From the NCBI RefSeq assembly GCF_028823615.1, contig NZ_JAPEHT010000008.1, forward strand, positions 1 to 45,134: 45,134 bases of DNA. Direction: 5' to 3'. The position numbers and the translations under genes are program-made. How positions within the stretch are numbered: position 1 is the first letter of the stretch; each line of letters opens with the position of its first letter. Under the pieces are notes generated by a model that saw only the letters and a list, made by a program, of their open reading frames with translations, searched no databases and was not told where the DNA came from. Positions 1 through 8,291 of the stretch are shown here, one piece after another. Source of the stretch: Planococcus sp. A6. Its GTDB lineage: Bacteria > Bacillota > Bacilli > Bacillales_A > Planococcaceae.

Positions 1-11
1 CTGTTTTGGTT

Positions 12-374
12 TTAATCGTATAGTTTTTCCTGCAGTGAATCATCTTCCGAGTAAATATGGAGCTCCCCATTGTTGCGGTTGACGTAGCGCTTCGCTTCGT
101 CCATCAAGTCATCCTTCGTTTCTTCAATGAGTATGGCTTTTTTGCTGTCTTTCTTCTTCAGTTGCCAGCCTTCTGAATGCTTGCGGATTTCATAAATCGG
201 GCCTTCGCTGTCTCCTTGTACGGTGTCACGTGCCTGGTCCAAAGCAATTGGAATGGCGCGCCCTTCCTCGTAGCCATCCCGCAAAAGAGCATTGGCGATT
301 TCAATCGCTTTATTGCGGACATCTTCATCCAAATTTTTGAAGGAATCCGGGTAATCATTCTTATTCCACGGCAT
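12..374 (-). CDS. YdaT-like DUF2188 domain protein
   Basis: Small acidic, soluble protein of 120 residues with no signal peptide or membrane segment. The first ~60 residues (starting MPWNKNDYPDSFKNL) match the ChaB/YdaT-type segment found in Bacillus stress-associated small proteins. Residues ~63-115 look like a DUF2188 domain: a tryptophan in a short strand (GWQLKK), then a helix (DLMDEAKRYV) and a final strand (GELHIY). No enzymatic function is known for the family, and I infer none. The start has a clear AAGGAGG ribosome site on the minus strand. The gene is divergent from putP, with about 110 bp shared between them. The stop lies close to the window edge, so any downstream partner is not visible. 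Confidence 0.8.
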   Translation of the reverse strand: MPWNKNDYPDSFKNLDEDVRNKAIEIANALLRDGYEEGRAIPIALDQARDTVQGDSEGPIYEIRKHSEGWQLKKKDSKKAILIEETKDDLMDEAKRYVNRNNGELHIYSEDDSLQEKLYD

Positions 375-483
375 ATTTATCGCCTCCTTGCCTCTCTATC
401 CCCATTTAAATAGGAAATAAAACGCAAAGCCCCCTTTTCATATAAGCTCATTATGTTAAAGTGTTTAATAAGGAGGAGATGTC

Positions 484-1962
484 ATGACAGATACAACTTA
501 TCAAATCATAGCCTTACTCGTGTACCTCGCGGCTATGCTATTCATTGGCTGGTATGCGTATAAGAAGACAGCCGACTTATCCGATTACATGCTCGGAGGA
601 AGGGGACTCGGTCCATCCGTTGCGGCTCTCAGCGCCGGTGCATCGGATATGTCCGGATGGCTCTTGCTCGGATTGCCGGGGGCGATTTACGTCGGCGGTC
701 TCGTGGAAGTATGGATTGCCATCGGTTTAACGATCGGTGCGTTTCTGAACTGGTTCTTTGTTGCGCCTCGTCTGCGGATCTACTCATTTGTCACCAGTGA
801 TTCCATCACCATTCCTAGCTTCTTAGAAAATCGTTTAAAAGACCGTTCGCGCCTCTTGCGGATTGTCGCTGGTATTATCATTTTGATTTTCTTCACATTC
901 TACGTTTCATCCGGAATGGTAGCTTCTGGATTATTCTTCCAGAGTTCATTCGGAATGGATTACCATCTGGGCCTCATAATCGGTTCGGTGGTAGTCGTCG
1001 CTTATACTTTATTCGGCGGGTTCCTCGCCGTCAGCTACACGGACTTTGTGCAAGGGATCATGATGTTCCTGTCGCTTATTGCAGTACCGGTCGTCGGGAT
1101 TTTCGTTACCGGCGGAGTGAGCCTTGTATCCGGCGCTTCCACCATTGGCGTCATTTCTGCCGCAGCGTGGGGCCTTGGTTACTTCGGCCAACCGCATATC
1201 ATCGTCCGTTTTATGGCTATCAAAACTTTAGGAGAAGTTCGGACTGCCCGCCGCATCGGTATGGGCTGGATGATCTTGAGCCTTATCGGTGCCACGGGTA
1301 CGGCTTTGGTCGGGATTGCTTATTTCCAGCAAAACCCCGAATCCACATTAGTAGATCCGGAAGCGGTCTTCTTGGACATGAGCCAAGTGCTCTTCCACCC
1401 GCTAGTGGCAGGTTTCGTTTTGGCTGCAGTTTTGGCAGCGATCATGAGTACGATTTCGTCTCAATTGCTCGTCAGCTCGTCAGCATTGATCGAAGATTTG
1501 TATAAAATTGCCTTTAAGAAAGAGTCGAGCGCTAAAGGCTATGTGACGCTTGGCCGTATCGCTGTAGCAGCCATTGCGGTCATCGCTGCAGCGCTTGCAT
1601 GGGAGCAGAACAATACCATCCTTGGATTGGTCGCTTATGCATGGGCTGGATTTGGTGCCGCTTTCGGACCGATCATCTTGCTGTCCCTATTCTGGCGTAA
1701 ACTTACTTCTAAAGGTGCGCTCGCCGGTATGATTGTCGGTGCTATCACTGTCATCATCTGGGACTTGGTTGGTACAGCTCCTGATGAAGCGGGGGCTACT
1801 GACCTGACGAACTTCATTGGCAGCGTCTATGAAATCATTCCAGGCTTCATCCTCAGCTGGTTGGCAACTTGGATTGTCAGCTTGGTGACTTACAAGCCAA
1901 ATGCTGAAATTGATGCAGAGTTCGATGAAACAGTTCGCTTGATTCAAGAAGACAAGAAATAA
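484..1962 (+). CDS. putP: Sodium/proline symporter PutP/OpuE
   Basis: Membrane protein of 492 residues in the sodium:solute symporter family (SSS, LeuT fold, about 13 membrane helices). It imports L-proline with Na+, for use as a nutrient or as an osmoprotectant. Visible family motifs are SAGASDMSGW (residues 50-59) in the first sodium-binding helix, GYFGQPHIIVRF (232-243), and MSTISSQLLVSSSAL (321-335) in the core helix that helps bind Na+. The length equals that of B. subtilis OpuE (492), slightly longer than PutP, so an osmotic role is possible; this is inference. AAGGAGGAG stands 7 bp before the ATG. The gene is monocistronic and ends at a strong terminator. Confidence 0.93.
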   Translation: MTDTTYQIIALLVYLAAMLFIGWYAYKKTADLSDYMLGGRGLGPSVAALSAGASDMSGWLLLGLPGAIYVGGLVEVWIAIGLTIGAFLNWFFVAPRLRIYSFVTSDSITIPSFLENRLKDRSRLLRIVAGIIILIFFTFYVSSGMVASGLFFQSSFGMDYHLGLIIGSVVVVAYTLFGGFLAVSYTDFVQGIMMFLSLIAVPVVGIFVTGGVSLVSGASTIGVISAAAWGLGYFGQPHIIVRFMAIKTLGEVRTARRIGMGWMILSLIGATGTALVGIAYFQQNPESTLVDPEAVFLDMSQVLFHPLVAGFVLAAVLAAIMSTISSQLLVSSSALIEDLYKIAFKKESSAKGYVTLGRIAVAAIAVIAAALAWEQNNTILGLVAYAWAGFGAAFGPIILLSLFWRKLTSKGALAGMIVGAITVIIWDLVGTAPDEAGATDLTNFIGSVYEIIPGFILSWLATWIVSLVTYKPNAEIDAEFDETVRLIQEDKK

Positions 1963-1970
1963 TCCATGGA

Positions 1971-2007
1971 AATAGGCTATCCTCATTGAGAGGATAGCCT
2001 ATTTTTA
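1971..2007 (+). terminator. Terminator after putP
   Basis: A perfect 14-bp stem (AATAGGCTATCCTC with its complement) and a 5-nt loop are followed by TTTTT. It begins 8 bp after the putP stop. Confidence 0.92.
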
Positions 2008-2048
2008 ATGCCTGCGTATGGTCAGCAATCTAGGGGGAATCTGCCCGT

Positions 2049-2474
2049 TCATTGCCGGCCGTCATCGTGGTTGAACATCCAGACAACACCGTATTTATCT
2101 TCTACTATGCCGTATCCAAGGCTCCAGAATGTTTCCTGCAGTTCCATTTGAACTGTCCCGTCTTGTCCAAGTTGGTTGAATTCCTCAGTCATTTTCCCCA
2201 AATCATCGGATAGCACGGTTACATTGATGTTTTTTCCGATTGAGACCGGTTCTTCTGACATGGCATCTGAAAACATGACGGCACTTCCATGGATGTCCAA
2301 GCTTGCATGCATGATCCGATTTTTCATCACTTCGGGCATTTCTTGCCCAGGCTCTGAAGGCATGTCTCCGAAACGTGAAAGCCCCTCCGGTTTTGTCCCG
2401 AATATTTTTGCATAATAGGCTACGGCTTCTTCGCAATTGCCATTGAAAATCATATAGACGTTGACGGTCATCAT
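2049..2474 (-). CDS. PhnB-like VOC family protein
   Basis: A 141-residue protein of the vicinal oxygen chelate superfamily, PhnB/3-demethylubiquinone-methyltransferase-like branch. It shows the N-terminal strand MTVNVYMIFNGNCEEAVAYY, the helix YYAKIFGT, a central acidic LDIHGSAVMFSDA strand and a C-terminal VVWMFNHD strand, as in small dimeric PhnB-like proteins. The substrate is unknown; related proteins are annotated as glyoxalase or bleomycin-resistance-like without proof. AAAGGAG precedes a double ATG; the second ATG (2471) would give a protein one residue shorter. It stands alone, convergent with putP. Confidence 0.85.
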   Translation of the reverse strand: MMTVNVYMIFNGNCEEAVAYYAKIFGTKPEGLSRFGDMPSEPGQEMPEVMKNRIMHASLDIHGSAVMFSDAMSEEPVSIGKNINVTVLSDDLGKMTEEFNQLGQDGTVQMELQETFWSLGYGIVEDKYGVVWMFNHDDGRQ

Positions 2475-2627
2475 GAAAACTCCTTTCTATAAAATATGTA
2501 AAATACGAACAAACATTCCCTTTGATTTTATTATAGACCCTTGATGAAGAATGTAAAGTTATATTAACTCAATAATCGTTTTTTTTAGCTAGCTCGCTGA
2601 ACGTGAGCATCATCAGCTTATCCAATG

Positions 2628-2670
2628 AAAAACTGCCTTAAAAGCTTTGAATCTTGAGCTTTTAAGGCAG
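2628..2670 (-). terminator. Terminator of the BCCT transporter gene
   Basis: A perfect 14-bp inverted repeat (CTGCCTTAAAAGCT at 2633-2646 with 2657-2670) has a 10-nt loop. On the minus strand it is followed by five T residues (the A run at 2628-2632). It lies just after the stop of the BCCT gene. The 2475-2627 stretch holds no gene that I can see. Confidence 0.88.
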
Positions 2671-2684
2671 TGATGGTTTTGCGC

Positions 2685-4235
2685 TTACTTATTCTGTTGT
2701 TTTCTCGCTTCGCGTTCCAAACGTCTAAAGCGGCGCAGTTCGGATTTACGTATCGGCGGCGACTCGCCGCGGATGATTTTGGTGAATGACCAAAGCATCA
2801 GGAGCAGGAGCACCGTAAACGGTAAGGCCGATATGAGTGAAGCGGTCTGCAAAGCGCTAAGCCCGCCAGCGTAAAGGAGAACGGCTGCGATGGCTGACAT
2901 TAAAACGCCCCAGATGACTTTGAATAAAGTCGGCGGGTTCAAGCTGCCGAAGCTGGTCATGGTCGCTAAGATGTATGTAGCGGAGTCGGCTGATGTCACC
3001 AGGAACGTGAAGATCAGCAGAATCGCCAATACGGACATGATAGTCGATAGCGGGAGTACGTCAAAGGTTTGGAACAAGGCAGAAGTCAAATCGACATTGA
3101 CTGCTTCCGCGATGCCCGATTGTTCGTTCAGGTCGTACCATAAAGCTGTACCGCCGAAGACGGCGATCCATACACAAGCGATGGCTGGTGGAATGACCAA
3201 AACGCCGAAGACGAATTCGCGGATGGTACGCCCGCGTGAAACCCGTGCAACGAACGCCCCGACAAATGGTGACCAGGCAGTTGCCCAAGCCCAGTAGAAG
3301 ATGGTCCATCCGAGCACCCATTCTCCACCTGTATAAGGCTCCATGCGCAGGCTATACTGAACGAAATTAGTGATATAATCGCCGATTGCGAGTGTAAATG
3401 TATCCATTATAAAGACTGTCGGGCCGGCAAAGAAGACGAACACCATTAAGACAAGTGCCAAGCCTAAGTTTAAATTACTCAAATAGGCGATCCCTTTGTG
3501 AAGCCCTGTAGAAGAAGATAGGGTATAGGCTGCGAACATGACGCCGATAATCGCCAATTGGATTGGGAAGGCGTTGTCGATACCGAATACAGCGTTCAAG
3601 CCGCCGTTCATTTGCAAGACGCCGAGACCAAGTGAAGTCGCGATTCCCATGACGGTTGCAATGACTGCAAGTGAATCAATCGTGTGCTTGACTACTGGCT
3701 TTGAACCTAAGACCGGCTCGAGTGCGGTCGAGACAAGGCCAGGCTTTTTGCGTCTGAACTGCAAGAAGCCGATGACCAAACCGACGATGGCAAAGACGGA
3801 CCATTGGCTGATGCCCCAGTGGAAGAATGAATAGCCCATCGCAATGCGCGCGGCTTCTTCCGTCTGCCCTTCCGTACCGAACGGTGTCGTAAAGAAATGG
3901 CTCATCGGTTCCGCGACGCCCCAGAAGACGAGCCCTGCACCGAAGCCGGCTGAGAACAGCATGCCGATCCAAGTGAAGAACGGGAATTCCGGGCGGTCGG
4001 AGTCGGCTCCGAGCCGGATGCTGCCATATTTGCTAATGGCAATGATGATTAGGAAAAGGGTGATGATGAAGACAGCTAGTAAGTAGAACCAACCGAAGTT
4101 AAGAGTGGTGAAGTTAAATAAAGTGCCGGCAACTTCGCCGAAACGAATCGGCATGAATGCCCCGGCAATGACCAACAGCAGGATCACGGCTGTCGATATG
4201 ATAAACACGGGGTTTTTCAATAATTTTTTATCCAT
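2685..4235 (-). CDS. BCCT family betaine/choline/carnitine transporter
   Basis: A 516-residue, 12-helix secondary transporter of the betaine-choline-carnitine family, which imports quaternary ammonium compatible solutes with Na+ or H+. The family motif GMLFSAGFGAGLVFWGVAEP is at residues 91-110, and the tryptophan-rich signature WTIFYWAWATAW follows near residue 305; these aromatic residues form the betaine cage. A basic, arginine-rich C-terminal tail (RRFRRLEREARKQQNK) resembles the osmosensing tails of BetP/OpuD-type members. The ATG follows AAAGGAGG. It is probably OpuD- or BetL-like, but substrate specificity cannot be read from sequence alone. It has its own terminator. Confidence 0.92.
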   Translation of the reverse strand: MDKKLLKNPVFIISTAVILLLVIAGAFMPIRFGEVAGTLFNFTTLNFGWFYLLAVFIITLFLIIIAISKYGSIRLGADSDRPEFPFFTWIGMLFSAGFGAGLVFWGVAEPMSHFFTTPFGTEGQTEEAARIAMGYSFFHWGISQWSVFAIVGLVIGFLQFRRKKPGLVSTALEPVLGSKPVVKHTIDSLAVIATVMGIATSLGLGVLQMNGGLNAVFGIDNAFPIQLAIIGVMFAAYTLSSSTGLHKGIAYLSNLNLGLALVLMVFVFFAGPTVFIMDTFTLAIGDYITNFVQYSLRMEPYTGGEWVLGWTIFYWAWATAWSPFVGAFVARVSRGRTIREFVFGVLVIPPAIACVWIAVFGGTALWYDLNEQSGIAEAVNVDLTSALFQTFDVLPLSTIMSVLAILLIFTFLVTSADSATYILATMTSFGSLNPPTLFKVIWGVLMSAIAAVLLYAGGLSALQTASLISALPFTVLLLLMLWSFTKIIRGESPPIRKSELRRFRRLEREARKQQNK

Positions 4236-4438
4236 GATGACCTCCTTTGAAATATGGTAATTATCTTTTCCTATACCCTACCCTATCGAAAATGATGCCT
4301 AAAAACCACCCATTTCGCGGAAAAATCAGAATTGACAGGGAAAAAGTGACCATATACACAGCAAATTGACAACGCTAGAGGGTATTATATTTATATAGAA
4401 GAAAACGATTAATAGGCAAAGAAAAGGAGTGATAGCAA

Positions 4439-5152
4439 ATGAAATTGGATCACATCGTCCATTTTACCCACACCAATCCAGAAGCCAGCAGCAAGTTTTG
4501 GAACGAAAAAGGTTTCCATGCAATTACAGGAGGCAGCCATAAAAACTGGGGAACGCAAAACGCCCTCATGTACGGTCCGGATTATTATATCGAGTGGCTG
4601 ACAATTGAAGATGAAAGCGTTACAGAACGTTCCGGGCATCCGCTTGTCGAGCATTTGCGCCATGACCAGAGAGGTTTTGGCACGGTTTGCCTGCGTTCTG
4701 ATAACCTAGACCTTTTGGCAAAACAAATCGAAGGGCGGGGGTTTCGGACGATTGGCCCAATGGATGCTGAACGGCTGACTGAAACAGGCGAAACCATCCG
4801 CTGGCGCTTGCTCTTTATCGATGAGCCAATTTCGTCCGCTTTGCCGCTGCCGTTCTTTATTGAATGGGAAGAGCCGGACGAGGCGCGCTTTGCTGGCTTG
4901 AAACAAAAAGGCGCCATCACGGAGCTTAATGAAGGCCTGAGCTTGGAGGCGCTTGTTTTCTCAGTGGAAAATCCAGCGCAAAGTGAAGCGCGATGGAGCA
5001 GTTTGCTCGGAGGAGGCATAGACTTGGAAAATTGTCATCTCGTGTTTGAGGCAGGCAAAGGAAAAGAGCGGCTGCGTGAAGTGCGTTTCGAATCGGCCGA
5101 GCAGGAAATCGTTTTTGAAGATGGCCGCTATCATGCGCCGCGTTTCGGATAG
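4439..5152 (+). CDS. VOC family protein with glyoxalase-like domain
   Basis: A 237-residue cytosolic protein with a glyoxalase-3-like (VOC) domain. The N-terminal MKLDHIVHF supplies the first metal-ligand-type histidine of the fold; YYIEWLTIEDES and PFFIEWEEPDE carry repeated aromatic-Glu strands typical of paired beta-alpha-beta modules. The second half (LEALVFSVENPAQSEARW) looks like a degenerate repeat of the module. No substrate is known for this branch. AAAGGAGTG precedes the ATG. It lies 105 bp upstream of hflX on the same strand with no terminator between, so co-transcription is possible. Confidence 0.82.
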   Translation: MKLDHIVHFTHTNPEASSKFWNEKGFHAITGGSHKNWGTQNALMYGPDYYIEWLTIEDESVTERSGHPLVEHLRHDQRGFGTVCLRSDNLDLLAKQIEGRGFRTIGPMDAERLTETGETIRWRLLFIDEPISSALPLPFFIEWEEPDEARFAGLKQKGAITELNEGLSLEALVFSVENPAQSEARWSSLLGGGIDLENCHLVFEAGKGKERLREVRFESAEQEIVFEDGRYHAPRFG

Positions 5153-5220
5153 GGGCGGGCGTGGTACTGTGGTAGGATAGAAGGAAACTTCAAATTGACG
5201 AACAAAGACATAAGGGACCG

Positions 5221-5248
5221 GGCAGAATCCAGATTCTGCCGAAGGAGG
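5221..5248 (+). promoter_or_regulatory. Hairpin abutting the hflX ribosome binding site
   Basis: A perfect 8-bp stem with a CCAG loop (GGCAGAATCCAGATTCTGCC, 5221-5240) ends one base before the Shine-Dalgarno AAGGAGG. There is no T-run, so it is not a normal terminator. It may modulate translation or mRNA stability of hflX. Confidence 0.5.
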
Positions 5249-5257
5249 CAACCGTAG

Positions 5258-6529
5258 ATGGAACAATTGATTGAAAAAGCGATTATCGTGGGCGTCCAAT
5301 TGCAAAAAGATACCCATTTTGAATACAGCATGGAAGAATTGCGGAATTTGGCGGAAGCGCTGGGTGTCGAAGTCGTGGGCGAACTGCACCAGAACTTGGA
5401 CCGCGTCAATCCTGCCCATTACATCGGCACGGGAAAAGTTGACGAAGCAAAAATGTTGTACGAAGAAGCAGATGCTAACCTGATTATCTTCAACGACGAA
5501 CTGTCGCCATCCCAGATCCGCAACCTTGAAGAAGAGTTGGAATGCAAAGTGATCGACCGGACGATGCTGATTCTGGACATCTTCTCGAGGCGCGCCCGTA
5601 CACGCGAAGCGCAAGTGCAAGTGGAATTGGCGCAATTGCAGTATATGTTGCCACGCCTCGTCGGCTTGCGCGCGTCGCTCGGTCGCCAAGGTGGTGCCAG
5701 CAGTGGCGGGCTCGCCAACCGCGGCGCCGGGGAAACCAAGCTGGAGCTTGACCGCCGGAAAATCGAAGACCAAATCACCAAGCTTAGACGGGAACTCGAC
5801 CAAGTAAAAGAACAGCGCACGACACAGCGCAAGCAGCGGCTGAAAAAAGGCATGCCGGTCGTCTCGCTGGTCGGATATACCAACGCTGGCAAGTCGACGA
5901 TCATGAACAGTTTACTGTCGAAGACGGGGCAGGATGTAGACAAGCAGGTATTTGAAAAAGACATGCTGTTCGCGACTTTGGACACGTCCATCCGCCAAAT
6001 CCGGCTAGAAGACAATAAGACCTTTTTGCTATCCGATACCGTCGGGTTTGTCAGCCGCTTGCCGCACCATCTAGTCAAAGCATTCCGCTCGACACTGGAA
6101 GAAGCGCGCAATGCGGACCTACTGCTTCACGTTGTAGATGTCTCGAACGATGAGCATGATTACATGATGGAAGTGACCGATGCGACGCTGCAGGATGTGG
6201 GCGTGGAGAACGTCCCGACTTTATATGTCTATAATAAATCGGACCTTGCCGGTGTCGTGTATCCAAGAAAGAGCGCGGATGCTGTGTGGATATCCGCCAA
6301 AGAAGAGGTGGGACTCGATGAACTGGTCGAAAGCATCCGCGACCGGCTCTTTGCGAACCATGTCATGTGCCGGATGGAAATTCCGTTCGGGCGCGGGGAT
6401 GTCGTCGCGTATTTGAACGACCATGCGAGCATCAAAGAAACCGAATACGGCGAAGAAGGCACGTTGATTACCGTAGAACTGAGCCGTGCGGATTATGACC
6501 GCTACGAACAATTCGTTGTCGGTAAATAA
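5258..6529 (+). CDS. hflX: GTPase HflX
   Basis: A 423-residue ribosome-associated GTPase that binds the 50S subunit, splits stalled or heat-damaged 70S ribosomes and helps recycle hibernating ones. The N-terminal HflX domain (residues ~1-185) includes the glycine-rich GLANRGAGETKLELD segment and a charged coiled coil (KIEDQITKLRRELDQVKEQ). The G domain follows: Walker A GYTNAGKST (206-214), DTVGF (260-264) and NKSD (326-329). The C-terminal ~70 residues complete the family fold, and length is normal. The start is set by AAGGAGG 9 bp upstream. A terminator follows the stop. Confidence 0.96.
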   Translation: MEQLIEKAIIVGVQLQKDTHFEYSMEELRNLAEALGVEVVGELHQNLDRVNPAHYIGTGKVDEAKMLYEEADANLIIFNDELSPSQIRNLEEELECKVIDRTMLILDIFSRRARTREAQVQVELAQLQYMLPRLVGLRASLGRQGGASSGGLANRGAGETKLELDRRKIEDQITKLRRELDQVKEQRTTQRKQRLKKGMPVVSLVGYTNAGKSTIMNSLLSKTGQDVDKQVFEKDMLFATLDTSIRQIRLEDNKTFLLSDTVGFVSRLPHHLVKAFRSTLEEARNADLLLHVVDVSNDEHDYMMEVTDATLQDVGVENVPTLYVYNKSDLAGVVYPRKSADAVWISAKEEVGLDELVESIRDRLFANHVMCRMEIPFGRGDVVAYLNDHASIKETEYGEEGTLITVELSRADYDRYEQFVVGK

Positions 6530-6557
6530 TCAAGCCATATTGCAAATAGACGAAAAT

Positions 6558-6592
6558 AGGAAAAAGCCGGGGGAATTCTCCGGCTTTTTCCT
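6558..6592 (+). terminator. Terminator after hflX
   Basis: A 13-bp inverted repeat (AGGAAAAAGCCGG and complement) has a 9-nt loop. The 3' arm contains the T-run CTTTTTCC. It ends the hflX unit. Confidence 0.85.
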
Positions 6593-6709
6593 GTGGAAAT
6601 TCCATATTCGAAAGGTTCGGCAATTAATCGGTTGTAAATTGGGTAAACTGTGAGTAAAGGCAAAATGCTGTATAATGGACGACAAGTCTTTATAAGGAGA
6701 GTGAACGCC

Positions 6710-7585
6710 ATGAGGAAATGGGTGGCAGTCATAGGAGCGGGCGCCGCTGTCATTGGTCTTGGCGCATGCAGTAATGCGCAAGCACCAACGACTGAAGAAG
6801 AGAGCGAGAATCCTGCGCAAGAAGCTCCTGAAGAAACGAAGAGCGCTTCGGAAGTTTACGCAGAAGCGGTAGAAGCTTCGCAGCAAGTAGAAAGCTTGCG
6901 CGCGCAGTCGAACACCGAACAACAGATGAAGATGCAGCCGGATGGCATGGAAATCAACATGACGGTGGATTCTGAAATGGAAATGACCTACGAGCCTTTA
7001 GCATTTCATCAAACAGGCGAAACCAGCATTGTATCGGATGATATCGACAACAGCAATCCGATGCTGACGGAAATGTATATGACAGAAAAGGGCTTATACA
7101 TGCACGAGACATCTGTCGATATGTGGCTGAAGATGCCGGAAGAAATGCACGAAAACATGCAGTCGATTGCCGGACAGCAATCAGCTGACCCTGCGCGCCA
7201 ATTAGATGAACTCGGTGATTTCGAAGAGGATTTCGTGCTGGAAGAAACGGATGAAGCATATATCCTGACACTCGATGCCTCGGGAGAAGAGTTCCAGGAA
7301 CTAACGGACGAACAATTGGAGAAAACGCTGGGCCAGATGGAAATCGAAGCCCCGTTAGCCCCGGAAGATCTGGAAGTGCATGCCGTGAATTACATCATCA
7401 CGCTGGATAAAGAAACTTATTTAGCGGACCGCATGGAAGTTGATATGGAACTCGACGTCGACGTGCGCGGCGAAATGATGGCAATCGAATCGCAGATGCA
7501 AGTGGACTACAGCGACTACAATGCCATCGAGCCGATCGAAATTCCACCGGAAGTATTGGAACAAGCACAGGAAATCGAATTTTAA
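6710..7585 (+). CDS. DUF6612-type lipoprotein
   Basis: A secreted lipoprotein of 291 residues. The signal peptide MRKWVAVIGAGAAVIGLGAC carries a lipobox (LGAC), which places it on the outer face of the membrane. The mature N-terminus is a low-complexity acidic linker rich in Glu, Ala and Pro (residues ~22-50). The remainder alternates beta strands of the form EMEMTYEPLAFHQTGE and YIITLDKETY, like DUF6612/LppX-type lipid-binding-like folds. It is strikingly Met-rich and Glu-rich. The function is unknown. I chose the ATG at 6710 because it has AAGGAGA upstream and begins a proper signal peptide; an upstream in-frame ATG at 6650 has neither. Confidence 0.85.
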   Translation: MRKWVAVIGAGAAVIGLGACSNAQAPTTEEESENPAQEAPEETKSASEVYAEAVEASQQVESLRAQSNTEQQMKMQPDGMEINMTVDSEMEMTYEPLAFHQTGETSIVSDDIDNSNPMLTEMYMTEKGLYMHETSVDMWLKMPEEMHENMQSIAGQQSADPARQLDELGDFEEDFVLEETDEAYILTLDASGEEFQELTDEQLEKTLGQMEIEAPLAPEDLEVHAVNYIITLDKETYLADRMEVDMELDVDVRGEMMAIESQMQVDYSDYNAIEPIEIPPEVLEQAQEIEF

Positions 7586-7597
7586 TACTGAACACAG

Positions 7598-7627
7598 AAA
7601 GCAGAGGGAATTTCCCTCTGCTTTTTT
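7598..7627 (+). terminator. Terminator after the lipoprotein gene
   Basis: A 12-13 bp stem AAAGCAGAGGGAA/TTCCCTCTGCTTT is followed by further T residues, 13 bp past the stop. Confidence 0.9.
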
Positions 7628-7697
7628 GTGCGCTGAAACACGTGCATAGCAGAGAATCCAGAAGCGGCGCCCGATGCCAGTACACACCCTGATTCCC

Positions 7698-8107
7698 AAC
7701 CCAAGAAGCGATTCCCCCGCTAGCCGGGAACTGCTTAAAGAAGCAAATCCGGTAAACAAGCTTCAAACAATGAAATGTCTCAGCCGCCCAGCGTCAAGGG
7801 TGAGCCGAAACAATGAGACAAGCGTTCTTCTTTGCTCATTGTGAAAGGCCAACCCAAAGCAAGGCGGCGACTCCACAAATGACGTTCAATGCCTCGACAC
7901 AATCCAACCCCAACCCAAGAAGCGATTCCCCCACTAGCCGGAAACTGCTTAAAGAAGCAGACCCGGCTAAACACACTTCAATCAATGAAATCACCCAGCC
8001 GCCCAGCGTCAAGGGTGAGCCGATGCAACAAGACAGGCGTTCTTCCTGGCTTGTTGCAAGAGGCCGACCCAAAGCAGGGCGGCGACTCCACAAACGACGC
8101 CCTGCTC
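7698..8107. repeat. Diverged tandem repeat (~214 bp unit, two copies) with conserved hairpins
   Basis: Copy 1 starts at 7698 and copy 2 at 7912, each with AACCCAAGAAGCGATTCCCC. Long blocks are shared, including CAGCCGCCCAGCGTCAAGGG and ACTGCTTAAAGAAGCA. Each unit has an inner hairpin (TGCTT/AAGCA) within a CCGG/CCGG pairing that extends to TAGCCGG/CCGGCTA in copy 2. A second hairpin differs between copies but stays paired: ACAATGAG/CTCATTGT (7810-7817/7835-7842) and GCAACAAG/CTTGTTGC (8025-8032/8051-8058). Copy 2 also has AGCAGGGCG/CGCCCTGCT (8074-8082/8099-8107). No convincing gene lies here: open frames have no ribosome sites and run on both strands. It could be a dispersed structured repeat or RNA of this lineage. 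I see nothing in 8108-8168. Confidence 0.75.
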
Positions 8108-8168
8108 AAGCAAGTCGGTTACCAAATTTGAAAAACAAGTGAACATTTCAAAGCGCCTACATTCTTAA

Positions 8169-8183
8169 TGACAATAGTTCTCA
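8169..8183 (+). promoter_or_regulatory. Second, weaker Fur-box-like site
   Basis: TGACAATAGTTCTCA matches the 7-1-7 Fur pattern (TGATAAT N ATTATCA) at 11 of 14 informative positions. It lies just upstream of the -35 element of the yclN-type operon. Confidence 0.45.
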
Positions 8184-8191
8184 ATTATCCC

Positions 8192-8219
8192 TTGACGCTA
8201 TTTTTTATACTGCTATACT
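8192..8219 (+). promoter_or_regulatory. Sigma-A promoter of the iron transport operon
   Basis: TTGACG (8192-8197), a 16-bp spacer and TATACT (8214-8219) with an extended -10 TG at 8211-8212. The predicted start of transcription is near 8226. Confidence 0.75.
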
Positions 8220-8237
8220 AAAAAACAGTTAGTCATT

Positions 8238-8252
8238 GATAATCATTATCAT
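8238..8252 (+). promoter_or_regulatory. Fur box
   Basis: TGATAATCATTATCA is an exact match to the Bacillus 7-1-7 Fur consensus. It sits just downstream of the predicted transcription start and before the first gene, so iron-loaded Fur would block transcription. Confidence 0.9.
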
Positions 8253-8291
8253 TCTCAATTGGCAATAGCACTAGATAGGGAGCGGCATTAC

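Noticed and set aside
4260-4330. A GGGTAT-like sigma-B -10 element upstream of the BCCT gene on the minus strand
   Set aside because: No GTTT-type -35 lies at 12-15 bp, so a general-stress promoter cannot be supported.
4330-4395. Two TTGACA hexamers before the VOC gene at 4439
   Set aside because: Neither has a convincing -10 at 16-18 bp, so I did not list a promoter although one is likely nearby.
4961-5803. A 280-codon minus-strand frame across the VOC gene/hflX junction
   Set aside because: It overlaps hflX and the end of the VOC gene, has no ribosome site and no recognisable domain.
7398-8142. Several open frames on both strands in the repeat region, some sharing the peptide KQFPASGGIASWVG
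   Set aside because: The shared peptide follows from the DNA repeat itself. Frames lack ribosome sites, overlap one another and differ in start and end between copies.
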